34,324 nucleotides of DNA from Gammaproteobacteria bacterium (GCA_004357385.1 SMWF01000118.1:1-34324), one strand, 5' to 3'; counted from the first letter of the stretch, positions 24,562 through 33,629 are shown. A program made the numbers and translations. Notes: generated from the letters alone by a model not told the origin.

Positions 24562-25008
24562 CTAACGGATGTTGGCCTGGGCGTGGAATTCGCGCCAGTC
24601 GAGAATGTCTGTCGCGGCGCCGGATTTGAGCTGAACACCGATGACCCAGCCGTCGACGTCATCAGGATCCTGCTCTCCGACCGGCCGCATCCAGCGGACT
24701 TCGCCGGCCAGGAAAAACTTCCCTGGACGGTTGCGGATGTCGACCCACAGATCGAGTAGCGCGCCATTGGGAATCGCGCCATCGGTGCGGAACTGGATAC
24801 CCCCCACCGACAGGTTCAAGGCCCGACACGAGACAGTAGATCCCACCAGGTCGGGATCTGCAGCGCTCAGCACGACCTGGACGAACAAACGGTCGTCGCT
24901 CTCGATGCGTGCGTGCATGCGCTGATCATCTCGGGCGCGCGACGCTCGGCTGTCCCGAAGTCGTGCCCGCGCCCTCGTCAATTCGATTACGTTGCTCTCA
25001 CTCGCCAT
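24562..25008 (-). CDS. PilZ-domain c-di-GMP-binding protein
   Basis: This 148-residue protein carries the PilZ motifs: RMHAR (RxxxR) near residue 38 and CRALNLSVGGIQF (NxSxxG) near residue 67, both needed for c-di-GMP binding. GEVRWMRPVGEQ and WVIGVQLKS complete the beta-barrel. I start at the ATG at 25008 (MASESNVIELTRARARLRD); ATG at 25044 would add 12 residues and neither has a good ribosome binding site. A basic N-terminal helix (residues 8-35) precedes the domain. It is likely a cytoplasmic single-domain receptor whose output is unknown. It is encoded next to the DUF1631 gene. Confidence 0.88.
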   Translation of the reverse strand: MASESNVIELTRARARLRDSRASRARDDQRMHARIESDDRLFVQVVLSAADPDLVGSTVSCRALNLSVGGIQFRTDGAIPNGALLDLWVDIRNRPGKFFLAGEVRWMRPVGEQDPDDVDGWVIGVQLKSGAATDILDWREFHAQANIR

Positions 25009-25207
25009 GGCGTTGATACACCGGTCTGATTCTGTGAAGGACATTAACAGCGAGAATCGTGCCAGAATCAATTTGAATATATAAATCACTAAATATCAAA
25101 TGGTTGAACGTCTTTTCTCGAAGAAGCGTTCATGTTGTTCAACGCCCTGCGCCCCTTGGAAGGCCGAGAAGTGACGCAAATTGACAGTGCGTTGTATACT
25201 GCCGGCC
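25009..25207. promoter_or_regulatory. AT-rich divergent promoter region between the PilZ gene and pyrF
   Basis: The segment 25070-25110 is markedly AT-rich (AATATATAAATCACTAAATA) and on the minus strand has TATATT-like -10 candidates for the PilZ gene. Around 25103-25134 is a hairpin with GAACG/CGTTC arms, inside an inverted GTTGAAC/GTTCAAC pair. On the plus strand TATACT (25195-25200), with GTGACG 18 bases upstream (25171-25176, 4/6 match), is a likely promoter for pyrF. Confidence 0.45.
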
Positions 25208-26044
25208 GTGTCGCAACGAGCCACCTTCCAGGAACAGCTACGCGCCGGGTGGCGCCGTTCGGGTTCGTTGCTTGGCATCGGATTCGACCCGATTCCCGAT
25301 CAATTTCCAGACCCCGTCAGCCGTGACCGCGCCGGCGTGCTCCGGTTCTGCCTCGAGATTGCCGAGGCCGTGGGCGATCTGGTCTGTGCCTTTAAGCCAC
25401 AGTTCGCGCACTTTGCAGCCCTTGGCGCGGAAGCCGAATTGGCCACCCTGATCGGCGAGCTGCAGCTTCGCTTTCCCGACGTGCCGGTGATTCTGGATGC
25501 CAAGCGCGGTGATATCGGATCCACCGCAGAGCGATACGCCCTCGAGGCCTTCGAGCGTTATGGCGCCGACGCCGTGACCGTAAACCCCTACCTGGGTCCC
25601 GAAAGCATCAAACCCTACCTGGCCTATCACGACCGCGGGGTGATCGTATTGTGTCGAACCAGCAATCCTGACAGCGGCTGGCTCCAGGACTACCCGGCCG
25701 AGGACCCGGTCTATCTGCGTGTCGCCCGGGCGGCGGCTGAGTGGAACGCACACGGCAATGTCATGCTGGTCGCCGGGGCGACGTATCCCGAGCAACTTGA
25801 AGCAATTCGCGACACGGTGGGAGACATGGCGCTGCTGGTACCCGGCATCGGCACCCAGGGGGCTGATCTGGACGCCGCGGTGGCCGCCGGATTGACCCGC
25901 GATGGCGCGGGGTTGGTGTTCAACACCTCGCGCGCGGTGCTGTACGCCTCAGCCCGCGCCGACTACACCGATGCGGCACGACGCGTAGCAGAACAGTTGC
26001 ACGAGCGGCTCGCGAGCGCCAGGGACAGCTGCGCCGTCACCTAG
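25208..26044 (+). CDS. pyrF: Orotidine-5'-phosphate decarboxylase, type 2
   Basis: This 278-residue enzyme catalyses the last step of UMP synthesis. The active-site signature VILDAKRGDIGSTAERYA is complete, with catalytic Lys near residue 100 and the Asp-Lys-Asp network. LLGIGFDPIPDQFPD marks the first beta strand and GIGTQGADLDAAV the phosphate-binding loop. The type 2 form (about 270-280 residues) differs from the E. coli type 1 enzyme. I prefer the GTG at 25208 because the family begins just before this region; a TTG at 25181 would extend it by 9 residues but sits inside the presumed promoter. There is no ribosome binding site and the -10 box ends 7 bases before the GTG, so the mRNA may be leaderless. 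Confidence 0.9.
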   Translation: MSQRATFQEQLRAGWRRSGSLLGIGFDPIPDQFPDPVSRDRAGVLRFCLEIAEAVGDLVCAFKPQFAHFAALGAEAELATLIGELQLRFPDVPVILDAKRGDIGSTAERYALEAFERYGADAVTVNPYLGPESIKPYLAYHDRGVIVLCRTSNPDSGWLQDYPAEDPVYLRVARAAAEWNAHGNVMLVAGATYPEQLEAIRDTVGDMALLVPGIGTQGADLDAAVAAGLTRDGAGLVFNTSRAVLYASARADYTDAARRVAEQLHERLASARDSCAVT

Positions 26045-26325
26045 ATTCTTCACCATGTGTACACGCTAACGTTTTGATAATTAAATATTTTCATTCGGAT
26101 GATCACACAACGAGCCGCTTACAATCGGAACCCGCAGGGGAACCGGTGCTGCGTTAGAATGGCACACCTTCCGGGAGGCAGCTGAACGGGCCCAGCGACG
26201 GGCCCAGATCAGGGATATTCCGTGCGCACGGACTCGCGTTTTCCCTACCAGCTTCCGGTCGACACGTCCGCGCGGCACCACGCAAGCCCTGCGGACCGGG
26301 ACTCGACGGAACAGGAGACGCGGGG
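26045..26325. other. Intergenic region before the histidine kinase gene
   Basis: No gene is seen in this 281-base stretch. It opens AT-rich (ATAATTAAATATTTTC near 26075-26093). TAGAAT at 26155-26160 resembles a -10 box but lacks a clear -35. A 9-base direct repeat CGGGCCCAG occurs twice with a 3-base gap at about 26187-26207. AGGAGA lies 8 bases before the GTG start of the kinase. Confidence 0.45.
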
Positions 26326-28158
26326 GTGACCCCAGATGCGGTACTGCATCGTTACGTAACGCTGGTATCCGAACGGCACGTGGATACCGAGGCGATCTAT
26401 CGCCTCGTCGCCGCGGATGCAGACCTCTTGAGCCGTTGGTTGACCAGCCTCGATTGTCTCGCCGACCCGAACCAGCTCCGCCAGGCACTCGGCGACCTCG
26501 ACGACGCCACACTCATTGGCATTTCCCGAGCGCAAATCTGGGCCGTCGCCCCCTTGGGCACGACCGCGCGGTTGGGTTTCGACCAGTGGCGCTCGGTGTT
26601 GCGCTCGTCCTGCCTGGCCATCTCCATCTCGAACGCCGTGGATTATCCGGAGGCTGAGGCGGCTCAGCTGCGAACCCTGCTCGCCATTTCGGGCATCAAA
26701 CTCGACCACGACCCACTGCTGGCGGAACTGATCGATTTCCGCGGCGCGGCGCCCGAACTACTGGCGGATGCCCACCCGCTGCTGCGCATGTTCGCAGTCA
26801 TCGAAGCATTGGAGCATCAGAACGAAGCCAAGGCCGCGGCGCTGGCGAGCGAGTTGTTTGGTATCGAACCCGGCGATTTTGCGACCATGGTCGAGGACGC
26901 CGAACACCGCTGCGCGGTAATCGTCGCGGATCTGGCCCTGGACGACGAGCTGGGCGACAACTGGTTCGACGAACTCTGGATCCAGGCGCAACTGCTGGCC
27001 TTCTCCAGTGTGCTGGGCCGGCAGCGTGACATGGCCGGGCTGATTGAGGCGGCGGATTACGCCGCGCGCGGTCTGTTCGGCCAGGAGCCCGGTTACTTCT
27101 TCCTCGACGCGGAACACGGCGTGCTGGCCGGTGCAGAGAATTCCGAATTTGACGCACTGACGATCGGACTCGCCCGTTCGACGAGCCTCATCGCCGAGGC
27201 ACTGCGCGCCGAGCGCCCAATGGAGATGCTCGAAGATGTGACCGGGCCGGTGGTCGACCGCCAGGTACTGCGGCGTCTGCGGGCCGAACGTGCCACCGCC
27301 GTACCGATGATCGACGCGGAACTTCCGGTCGGGGTGCTGGTGCTGCGTCTATCGGATGAAGACCGTGCCAACGCGACCGACACCATGGCCGCTTTCGCCA
27401 CGGAGCTGGCGGGCTGGGTGAACGTGCGACGCTGGGACGAACGTCAGCGCACCACGCTGTTCGATCGGTACCGGGCGCGCCACGAGAAGCGGCTGCGCGA
27501 AATCGTCCACGAGGCGAATAACCCCTTGAGCATCATCAACAACTATCTGCACATACTGGAATTGCGTCTCGAGGGCATGCCCGAGGCGCAGGAACAGCTC
27601 AAGATGATCGGCGAGGAAATTCGCCGCACCTCCGACATCGTACGCACCGTGGTGGATTTCCCCGAGGTGGCCGACGGGCCCACTGGAACCCCACCGGAGC
27701 CACGTCGCTTCGAGGTTAACGACGTCGCCCGTAAGGTGATCGAACTGTTGGGTGGGCGCGCGGTCGCAACCGGTATCGAGGTCAGCCAGAATCTCGTTCC
27801 AGGGGTCAGCGTGGTGTCTGATGAAGACCGGGTAACCCAGGTGATGACCAATCTCGCTCGCAACGCCATCGAAGCGTTGCACGAGGGCGGCGTTCTGCAG
27901 ATCGAAACGGTGCCGGGTGTGTACCGCTCGGGTCGCGCCGGGGTTGAGTTCGTGGTTCGTGACAATGGTCCGGGGTTGCCCCCGGAGGTCCTCGAGCGTC
28001 TCTATGAGCCGAAAACGACCACCAAGGGACCGGACCATGCCGGATTGGGGCTGCACATCATCGGTCGTCTCGTCGCCGAGTTGGAGGGCGCAATCGACGT
28101 CCGGACGGATAGCGAGCGCGGTACCGCATTTTCAGTATTTCTGCCCAATTTGACCTGA
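26326..28158 (+). CDS. Soluble hybrid-type sensor histidine kinase with helical HDOD-like N-terminal region
   Basis: This 610-residue protein has no membrane helix. Residues 1-250 are helix-rich and look like a diverged HDOD domain (PDAVLHRYVTLVSERHVD, SSCLAISISNAV), but without the full metal motifs. Residues about 260-370 may be a GAF-like domain (weak). Then comes a HisKA-type dimerisation helix with the phospho-acceptor His in EIVHEANNPLSIINNYLHIL near residue 395. HATPase_c follows with N box (MTNLARNAIEALHEGG), G1 (VRDNGPGLPPEV) and G2 (HAGLGLHIIGRLV). GTG start with AGGAGA upstream. No response regulator is adjacent; the GacA-like one at 29689 is separated by gcdH, so partnership is unproven. 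Confidence 0.85.
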   Translation: MTPDAVLHRYVTLVSERHVDTEAIYRLVAADADLLSRWLTSLDCLADPNQLRQALGDLDDATLIGISRAQIWAVAPLGTTARLGFDQWRSVLRSSCLAISISNAVDYPEAEAAQLRTLLAISGIKLDHDPLLAELIDFRGAAPELLADAHPLLRMFAVIEALEHQNEAKAAALASELFGIEPGDFATMVEDAEHRCAVIVADLALDDELGDNWFDELWIQAQLLAFSSVLGRQRDMAGLIEAADYAARGLFGQEPGYFFLDAEHGVLAGAENSEFDALTIGLARSTSLIAEALRAERPMEMLEDVTGPVVDRQVLRRLRAERATAVPMIDAELPVGVLVLRLSDEDRANATDTMAAFATELAGWVNVRRWDERQRTTLFDRYRARHEKRLREIVHEANNPLSIINNYLHILELRLEGMPEAQEQLKMIGEEIRRTSDIVRTVVDFPEVADGPTGTPPEPRRFEVNDVARKVIELLGGRAVATGIEVSQNLVPGVSVVSDEDRVTQVMTNLARNAIEALHEGGVLQIETVPGVYRSGRAGVEFVVRDNGPGLPPEVLERLYEPKTTTKGPDHAGLGLHIIGRLVAELEGAIDVRTDSERGTAFSVFLPNLT

Positions 28159-28192
28159 TCGCGACGCTCCGGGGCTCTCCGCCGGATGCTGG

Positions 28193-28206
28193 ACGCCGTT
28201 TGGCGT
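28193..28206 (+). other. Short hairpin after the histidine kinase gene
   Basis: ACGCC (28193-28197), GTTT, GGCGT (28202-28206) is a perfect 5-bp stem 35 bases after the kinase stop, inside the 161-base gap before gcdH. There is no T-tract. A weak terminator is possible. No gene is seen in the gap. Confidence 0.3.
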
Positions 28207-28319
28207 GCGCATGATGGCCATCGTGCCATTCGAGGGTCGGCTCTGAGGTCCGTCACCACGTTGCGACCCAGCCACCCGTGCATTAGCCTTGCGCGCGTTC
28301 AACAACTTTGGGAATGACC

Positions 28320-29501
28320 ATGACTTCCGATAGCGCCGCGTTCCGCTGGGACGATCCGTTCCTGCTCGATGAGCAGCTCAGCGACGACGAACGCATGGTT
28401 CGACAGACCGCCCAGGACTACGCGCAGGAACGGCTGATGCCACGGGTGCTGAGCGCCAACCGCGAAGAGCGCTTCGATCGCGAAATCATGAACGAGTTCG
28501 GCGAGCTGGGCATGCTCGGTGCGACCCTGCCGGCAAAGTATGGTTGCGCGGAAGTGAACTACGTCAGTTACGGCCTGATGGCACGCGAGGTGGAACGTGT
28601 CGACTCCGGCTACCGATCAGCGATGAGCGTCCAATCCTCCCTGGTGATGCATCCCATCTATGCCTACGGCACCGAAGCACAACGCGAAAAGTACCTGCCC
28701 AAACTCGCCAGCGGTGAATGGGTCGGCTGCTTCGGTCTTACCGAACCCGACCATGGCTCGGATCCGGGCAGCATGGTGACCCGGGCCCGTGAAGACGGCG
28801 ACAGCTACGTTCTGAACGGCACGAAAATGTGGATCACCAACTCGCCGATCGCCGACCTTGCCGTGGTGTGGGCGAAACTCGACGGTGTCATTCGTGGATT
28901 CATCGTGGAGCGCGATAGCAAAGGTTTCTCGACGCCGAAGATCGAGGGAAAGATGAGCCTGCGTGCCTCGGTTACCGGTGAGATCGTGCTCGACGACGTG
29001 CGCATACCGAAGGCCAACCTGCTGCCCGACGCAAAGGGGCTGGCCGGCCCCTTTGGCTGCCTGAATCGCGCCCGTTACGGCATCGCCTGGGGCGCGATGG
29101 GGGCAGCGGAGTACTGCTGGCATGCGGCCCGGCAGTACACGCTGGACCGCAAACAATTCGGACGACCGCTCGCGGCAAACCAGTTGATTCAGAAGAAGCT
29201 CGCCGACATGCAGACCGAGATCACCCTCGGATTGCAGGGTGCGCTGCGCATCGGTCGACTGATGGACGAGGGCCGGCTGGCCGTCGAGAATATCTCGCTG
29301 ATGAAACGCAACAACTGTGGTAAAGCACTGGACATCGCACGCATGGCGCGCGATATGCATGGCGCCAACGGGATCTCCGACGAGTTCCACGTCATTCGGC
29401 ACGTAATGAACCTCGAAACCGTCAATACCTACGAGGGTACGCACGACATCCACGCACTGATCCTGGGTCGGGCCCAGACCGGGTTGCAGGCGTTCACTTA
29501 G
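28320..29501 (+). CDS. gcdH: Glutaryl-CoA dehydrogenase
   Basis: This 393-residue acyl-CoA dehydrogenase matches the GcdH subfamily: [16 protein letters not shown] for FAD/substrate binding, [20 protein letters not shown], and the C-terminal [20 protein letters not shown], where the Glu of TYEGT is the catalytic base. The enzyme oxidises and decarboxylates glutaryl-CoA to crotonyl-CoA in lysine, hydroxylysine and tryptophan catabolism. I prefer the ATG at 28320 ([12 protein letters not shown]) with GGGA just upstream; ATG at 28314 and TTG at 28308 are in frame. The gene is monocistronic; no other lysine catabolism genes are in the window. Confidence 0.93.
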   Translation: MTSDSAAFRWDDPFLLDEQLSDDERMVRQTAQDYAQERLMPRVLSANREERFDREIMNEFGELGMLGATLPAKYGCAEVNYVSYGLMAREVERVDSGYRSAMSVQSSLVMHPIYAYGTEAQREKYLPKLASGEWVGCFGLTEPDHGSDPGSMVTRAREDGDSYVLNGTKMWITNSPIADLAVVWAKLDGVIRGFIVERDSKGFSTPKIEGKMSLRASVTGEIVLDDVRIPKANLLPDAKGLAGPFGCLNRARYGIAWGAMGAAEYCWHAARQYTLDRKQFGRPLAANQLIQKKLADMQTEITLGLQGALRIGRLMDEGRLAVENISLMKRNNCGKALDIARMARDMHGANGISDEFHVIRHVMNLETVNTYEGTHDIHALILGRAQTGLQAFT

Positions 29502-29688
29502 CGCTTCGGCGCAACCGATGGCAGGTTGCTAGCACGCGCCGTATCACCACGCTATTGCATAGTGGATGTTTCGTGGAAGTTCACCCGTTTTACTCCCGGT
29601 CGGGTTGTCCACGGGTACGACTCGACATAGTGTGATTCGCCCGGCTCGAGCGTGCAGCCGATCTAACGAACACCGAAAGGGGACAAAA

Positions 29689-30345
29689 ATGATTCGAGTG
29701 ATGATAGTGGACGATCATCGACTGGTACGGGTGGCACTACGCGCATTGCTCGCGGACGCGCGGGACATTGAGGTTGTTGGTCAGGCCGATAGTGGCGAAG
29801 AGGCCGTGACCCTGGCGCGTGAGCTGGCGCCCAACGTCGTGTTGATGGACCTCAGAATGCCGGGGCTCGGAGGGCTGGAGGCTACCCGCCGGCTGCTCCG
29901 CACGGATCCCGGAATCCGGGTCGTGGTGGTCACGGCCTGTTCCGAAGATCCCTTCCCGGCCCAGGCGATCAAAGCCGGGGCGGCGGGATTTCTGACCAAG
30001 GGCGCATCGCGTGAGGAATTGCTCGGGGCCATCCGCAAAGTATTTCTCGGCCAGCGCTGTATGAGCCACCAGGTCGCCCAGCACCTCGCGCTGAAGTCCT
30101 TCGAGGACACCTGTACGTGTCCTTTCGATCATCTTTCGAACCGCGAGCTGCAGATCGCGATGATGGTGGTCGACTGTCAGCGAGTGCAGAAGATAGCCAC
30201 CGATCTCCATCTGAGTCCGAAAACCGTCAACAGCTATCGCTACCGGATTTTCGACAAGCTGAAGGTCCGCAGCGACGTGGAGTTAGCGCTGCTGGCGGCA
30301 CGCTATGGGATGATCGATGTGGACACCGCCAGGCTACAGGCCTGA
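29689..30345 (+). CDS. uvrY: GacA/UvrY-type response regulator
   Basis: This 218-residue LuxR/FixJ-family regulator has the length of UvrY/GacA (218). The receiver domain shows VDDHRLVRVALR, phospho-acceptor Asp54 (VVLMDLRMPGLGG) and the LTKGAS lysine region near residue 104. The C-terminal LuxR-type helix-turn-helix includes LSNRELQIAMMVVDCQRVQK and LHLSPKTVNSYRYRIFDKL. The start at ATG 29689 is supported by AAGGGG; the longer open frame from 29566 is not needed. It begins the operon with uvrC, as in E. coli and Pseudomonas. In relatives GacA activates RsmY/Z-type small RNAs that antagonise CsrA; that output is assumed here. Confidence 0.93.
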   Translation: MIRVMIVDDHRLVRVALRALLADARDIEVVGQADSGEEAVTLARELAPNVVLMDLRMPGLGGLEATRRLLRTDPGIRVVVVTACSEDPFPAQAIKAGAAGFLTKGASREELLGAIRKVFLGQRCMSHQVAQHLALKSFEDTCTCPFDHLSNRELQIAMMVVDCQRVQKIATDLHLSPKTVNSYRYRIFDKLKVRSDVELALLAARYGMIDVDTARLQA

Positions 30346-30348
30346 GCG

Positions 30349-31008
30349 ATGGGCGCTTTCGATCCAGACTGCCAGCGCTGCCCGCGCCTGGCGGCGAATC
30401 TGGCGAAAGTTCGCGAACGCCATCCAGACTATCATGCCGCGCCCGTTGCGGGCTTTGGACCGAACGACGCGCGGCTGCTTATCGTCGGGCTGGCGCCAGG
30501 CATGCACGGCGCGAATCGCAGCGGCCGCCCATTCACCGGCGACGCCTCGGGCAAGCTGTTGTTCGAGATACTGTTCGCGACCGGCTTCGCCAATCGTCCG
30601 GGCTCCTCAGGCTGCGATGACGGGCTGGTACTGCAGGGCTGTCGGATCACCAATGCGGTAAAATGTCTGCCCCCGGGGAACCGGCCACTGGCCGCCGAGA
30701 TCAGCAACTGCAGGGAGTATCTCGACGCCGAGATCAACGCGTTGTGGCGACCCGGCGTGCGCAAACCCCGTGCGCTGATGGCGCTGGGACGAATTGCCCA
30801 CGAAGCGATTGTGTCCGTTATCCAGCCGGCAGCGGCGCTACGTTTCGGGCACGGCGCGCAGCACCGATTGGCAGACCGCCTTTGGCTGCTCGACAGCTAT
30901 CACCCGAGCCGTCAGAACGTGAATACCGGCCGGCTGACCAGACAAATGCTGTGCGACGTCTTCGAGATGGCCCGGCAGACGCTTGACGGGTCCGAGCCGC
31001 CTGCATAG
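30349..31008 (+). CDS. Uracil-DNA glycosylase, family V (UDGb)-like
   Basis: This 219-residue enzyme has the family V motif [20 protein letters not shown] near residue 45 and the second motif [14 protein letters not shown] near residue 185. Four cysteines, Cys8 and Cys11 (CQRC), Cys106 and Cys121, are placed to hold a 4Fe-4S cluster, as in family IV and V glycosylases. It removes uracil and other deaminated bases from DNA; family V enzymes lack the usual polar catalytic residue. It sits between uvrY and uvrC, 3 bases after the former and 10 before the latter, so it belongs to the DNA repair operon. In many gammaproteobacteria this slot is empty. Confidence 0.85.
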   Translation: MGAFDPDCQRCPRLAANLAKVRERHPDYHAAPVAGFGPNDARLLIVGLAPGMHGANRSGRPFTGDASGKLLFEILFATGFANRPGSSGCDDGLVLQGCRITNAVKCLPPGNRPLAAEISNCREYLDAEINALWRPGVRKPRALMALGRIAHEAIVSVIQPAAALRFGHGAQHRLADRLWLLDSYHPSRQNVNTGRLTRQMLCDVFEMARQTLDGSEPPA

Positions 31009-31018
31009 GGTCCGTGGG

Positions 31019-32854
31019 ATGGCCGAGCCATCCCACGCAACATTTGACGCCGAGCGGTTCCTGCAACGCCTGACCCGTAAGCCCGGCGTCTATCAGATGC
31101 TCGACGCCGACGGCGAGCCCCTCTACGTGGGCAAGGCACGCAATCTGAAGAATCGCGTCACGAGCTACTTCCGTGCCTCCGGGTTGAGCACTAAAACACT
31201 GGCATTGGTCAAACGGATCGCCGACATCCAGATCACCGTCACCGCGAGTGAGACCGAGGCGTTGCTGCTGGAGCAGAGTCTGATCAAGAAACTCCGGCCG
31301 CCGTACAACATCGTGCTGCGCGACGACAAATCGTATCCATACATCTACCTGACCGATCACCCCGACTATCCCCGGCTGACGTTCCATCGCGGCGCCAAGC
31401 GCAAAACCGGGCGCTACTTCGGGCCGTTCCCCAGCGCGAGCGCGGTGCGCGACAGCCTCAATATCCTGCAGAAGCTGTTCAAGATCCGCCAATGCGACGA
31501 AAGCTATTTCCGGAATCGCTCGCGGCCCTGCCTGCAGCACCAGATCGGGCGCTGTAGTGCACCCTGCGTCAACGCCATCAGCCCAGCCGACTATGCCGAC
31601 GACGTGCGTGTCGCCGTGATGTTTCTGGAAGGCCGCAACAACGCAATTCTCGACGAGTTCAAGTCCTCGATGGAGCGAGCCGCCGCCGGGCTCGAGTTCG
31701 AACGTGCCGCGCGTTACCGGGATCAGATCACCCAGTTGCGCAAGGTTCAGGAACAGCAGTACGTGCACGCCAGCAGTGGCGACGAGGACGTGTTCGCCAT
31801 CGCTCAGAACTCCGGTGCGACCTGCGTGCAGGGATTCTTCATTCGTGGCGGCCGCCTGCTCGGTCACCGGACCTGGTTTCCGAAAAATCATCTGGAGTCC
31901 GAGGCCGAAGACCTGCTCAATGCGTTCCTCTCCCAGTACTACCTCGGCAGCGCGGAACGTGAAATTCCCAAATCGGTGATCGTCAGCACGCCACTCGCCG
32001 ACCGGGAACTCCTGAGCGATACGCTCAGTGCGAGAAGCGGGCGCCGAGTTCGGGTGAGTTTCCGGGTTCGCAGTCAGCGGGCACGCTGGCTGAAAATGGC
32101 ATCAGAGAATGCGGAACTCGCGCTGAACGCCTACCTCGCCGACAAGCAGAACGTCTACGCGCGGTTCGTCGCACTTCAGGAAGCGCTGGGACTCGAGGAC
32201 CTTCCCACGCGGCTGGAATGCTTCGACATCAGCCACTCCAGCGGTGAAGCCACCGTTGCCTCCTGCGTGGTGTTCGATACCAGCGGCCCGCTGAAATCGG
32301 ACTACCGGCGATTCAACATCGAGGGGGTTACGCCGGGTGATGATTACGGCGCGATGAAGCAAGCCCTGAAACGGCGCTACGCCCGTCTGAAAGCCGGCGA
32401 GGGCCACCTGCCGGATCTGCTGATAATCGATGGCGGTCCCGGCCAGCTCGCCCAGGCACAGGACGTCTTGAGCGAGTTGCAGGTGGACGATGTGCAGATC
32501 CTCGGCATCGCCAAGGGCCCCACCCGCAAACCGGGTCTGGAAACACTCTATCTCGCCGAGGTCGGCGAGTTGACCCTGCCGCCGCAGGGAGGGGCGATCC
32601 ACCTGCTGCAGCACATCCGCGACGAAGCGCATCGCTTTGCCATCACCGGGCACCGTCAGCGGCGTGCCAAGGCCCGCAAAACCTCCGAACTGGAGGGCAT
32701 CGCGGGCATTGGTCAGAAGCGACGCCGTGAGTTGCTGCGTCACTTCGGCAGCGTCGCCGGCGTGAAAGGCGCCAGCGTCGATGAAATCGTCAAGGTGCCA
32801 GGCATCAGCCACAAACTCGCCGACCAGATCTATGCAGAACTACACCTTGGCTGA
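31019..32854 (+). CDS. uvrC: UvrABC system protein C, excinuclease
   Basis: This 611-residue nuclease makes both incisions in nucleotide excision repair. The N-terminal GIY-YIG domain includes [20 protein letters not shown] and [12 protein letters not shown] Cys-rich motif follows ([13 protein letters not shown]), then the UVR domain ([20 protein letters not shown]). The RNase H-like C-terminal nuclease shows [16 protein letters not shown] and [11 protein letters not shown]. Two helix-hairpin-helix motifs end the protein ([36 protein letters not shown]). ATG at 31019 fits the usual length; an in-frame start at 30983 lies inside the glycosylase gene. Confidence 0.97.
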   Translation: MAEPSHATFDAERFLQRLTRKPGVYQMLDADGEPLYVGKARNLKNRVTSYFRASGLSTKTLALVKRIADIQITVTASETEALLLEQSLIKKLRPPYNIVLRDDKSYPYIYLTDHPDYPRLTFHRGAKRKTGRYFGPFPSASAVRDSLNILQKLFKIRQCDESYFRNRSRPCLQHQIGRCSAPCVNAISPADYADDVRVAVMFLEGRNNAILDEFKSSMERAAAGLEFERAARYRDQITQLRKVQEQQYVHASSGDEDVFAIAQNSGATCVQGFFIRGGRLLGHRTWFPKNHLESEAEDLLNAFLSQYYLGSAEREIPKSVIVSTPLADRELLSDTLSARSGRRVRVSFRVRSQRARWLKMASENAELALNAYLADKQNVYARFVALQEALGLEDLPTRLECFDISHSSGEATVASCVVFDTSGPLKSDYRRFNIEGVTPGDDYGAMKQALKRRYARLKAGEGHLPDLLIIDGGPGQLAQAQDVLSELQVDDVQILGIAKGPTRKPGLETLYLAEVGELTLPPQGGAIHLLQHIRDEAHRFAITGHRQRRAKARKTSELEGIAGIGQKRRRELLRHFGSVAGVKGASVDEIVKVPGISHKLADQIYAELHLG

Positions 32855-32896
32855 CGCCAACCGCTAGAATGGCCCAGCGCGGCCAATTACACCCAG

Positions 32897-33460
32897 ATGA
32901 ATCTACCGAACCTGATCACGCTCTTGAGGATGGCGCTCATACCCATCTTCGTGGCCGTGTACGTGATACCCGGGCAGCCCACCTATCTGATTGCTGCCGC
33001 CCTGTTCGGCGTCGCCGGTCTCACCGACTGGCTGGATGGCTACCTAGCTCGCAGACTGGGTCAGACGACGCGCCTTGGCGCGTTTCTCGATCCAGTGGCG
33101 GACAAACTGATCGTGGTGACCGCCTTATTGTTGCTGGTTGGCCATCACGCCAATCTGTGGCTGACCCTGCCGGCCACGGTGATTGTCGGCCGCGAGATCG
33201 TCATCTCGGCGCTGCGCGAGTGGATGGCCGAGATGAACCGCCGCGGCGTGGTCGCTGTCAGTTGGCTCGGCAAAGTCAAAACGACCATGCAGATCATCGC
33301 GTTGCTGGTGTTGCTGGCACATCCCCCGGACCTCGACGCGCCGCTGGTGCAGTTTGGGTACGTGCTGCTGTACGCAGCGGCGCTGATGACCCTGTGGTCG
33401 ATGGCCGTCTACCTGCGCGCCGCCTGGCCAGCGCTTCGGGACAGCATGGATGAACCCTAG
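32897..33460 (+). CDS. pgsA: CDP-diacylglycerol-glycerol-3-phosphate 3-phosphatidyltransferase
   Basis: This 187-residue inner-membrane enzyme makes phosphatidylglycerol phosphate. The CDP-alcohol phosphotransferase motif is intact: TDWLDGYLARRLGQTTRLGA then FLDPVADK, supplying the three key aspartates. Four or five hydrophobic helices surround it (e.g. LITLLRMALIPIFVAVYVI). The position after uvrC and before a tRNA gene is conserved in Pseudomonas-like genomes. TAGAAT at 32865-32870 could be part of its own -10 box, without a properly spaced -35. Confidence 0.95.
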   Translation: MNLPNLITLLRMALIPIFVAVYVIPGQPTYLIAAALFGVAGLTDWLDGYLARRLGQTTRLGAFLDPVADKLIVVTALLLLVGHHANLWLTLPATVIVGREIVISALREWMAEMNRRGVVAVSWLGKVKTTMQIIALLVLLAHPPDLDAPLVQFGYVLLYAAALMTLWSMAVYLRAAWPALRDSMDEP

Positions 33461-33473
33461 CGGCGCACGCATG

Positions 33474-33502
33474 TTGGCTTATGCCGGTCAGCCCATTAGA
33501 AT
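33474..33502 (+). promoter_or_regulatory. Promoter of tRNA-Cys
   Basis: TTGGCT (33474-33479), a 17-base spacer, and TAGAAT (33497-33502) form a good sigma-70 promoter. Transcription would start about 33509, five bases before the tRNA. The GCCGCCCC that follows the -10 is a GC-rich discriminator typical of stringently controlled stable RNA genes. Confidence 0.7.
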
Positions 33503-33513
33503 GCCGCCCCTTC

Positions 33514-33587
33514 GGCTGAGTGGCAGAGTGGTCATGCAGCGGACTGCAACTCCGTGTACGCCGGTTCGATTCCGACCTCAGCCTCCA
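33514..33587 (+). tRNA. tRNA-Cys (GCA anticodon)
   Basis: The acceptor stem GGCTGAG (33514-33520) pairs with CTCAGCC (33577-33583), followed by U and an encoded CCA. The anticodon loop is CTGCAAC with GCA at 33546-33548, flanked by GCGGA/TCCGT. The T-arm has TTCGATT. The T-stem 5' side is GCCGG and the 3' side CCGAC, leaving one C-A mismatch (33561/33575); the usual sequence is CCGGC. The gene follows pgsA as in related genomes. The tRNA 3' end is a likely integration site, since an integrase gene begins 312 bases downstream. Confidence 0.93.
33560..33587 (+). other. Candidate attachment site: T-arm and 3' end of tRNA-Cys
   Basis: Integrases of genomic islands commonly recombine at the T-arm to 3' end of tRNA genes. 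The neighbouring tyrosine integrase points away from the tRNA, the usual arrangement. The matching direct repeat at the other end of the element is outside the window, so the core cannot be defined. Confidence 0.5.
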
Positions 33588-33629
33588 TAAAATCAATAAC
33601 TTGAGCCTTGGCGTGGTGGACAGAGCGTA

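Noticed and set aside
25181..25200. TTGACA and TATACT as a single classical promoter before pyrF
   Set aside because: The gap is only 8 bases, too short for a sigma-70 promoter. GTGACG with an 18-base gap is used instead.
29499..29513. GCGC-TTCG-GCGC hairpin after gcdH as terminator
   Set aside because: The 4-bp stem is very short and no T-tract follows, so I did not list it as a feature.
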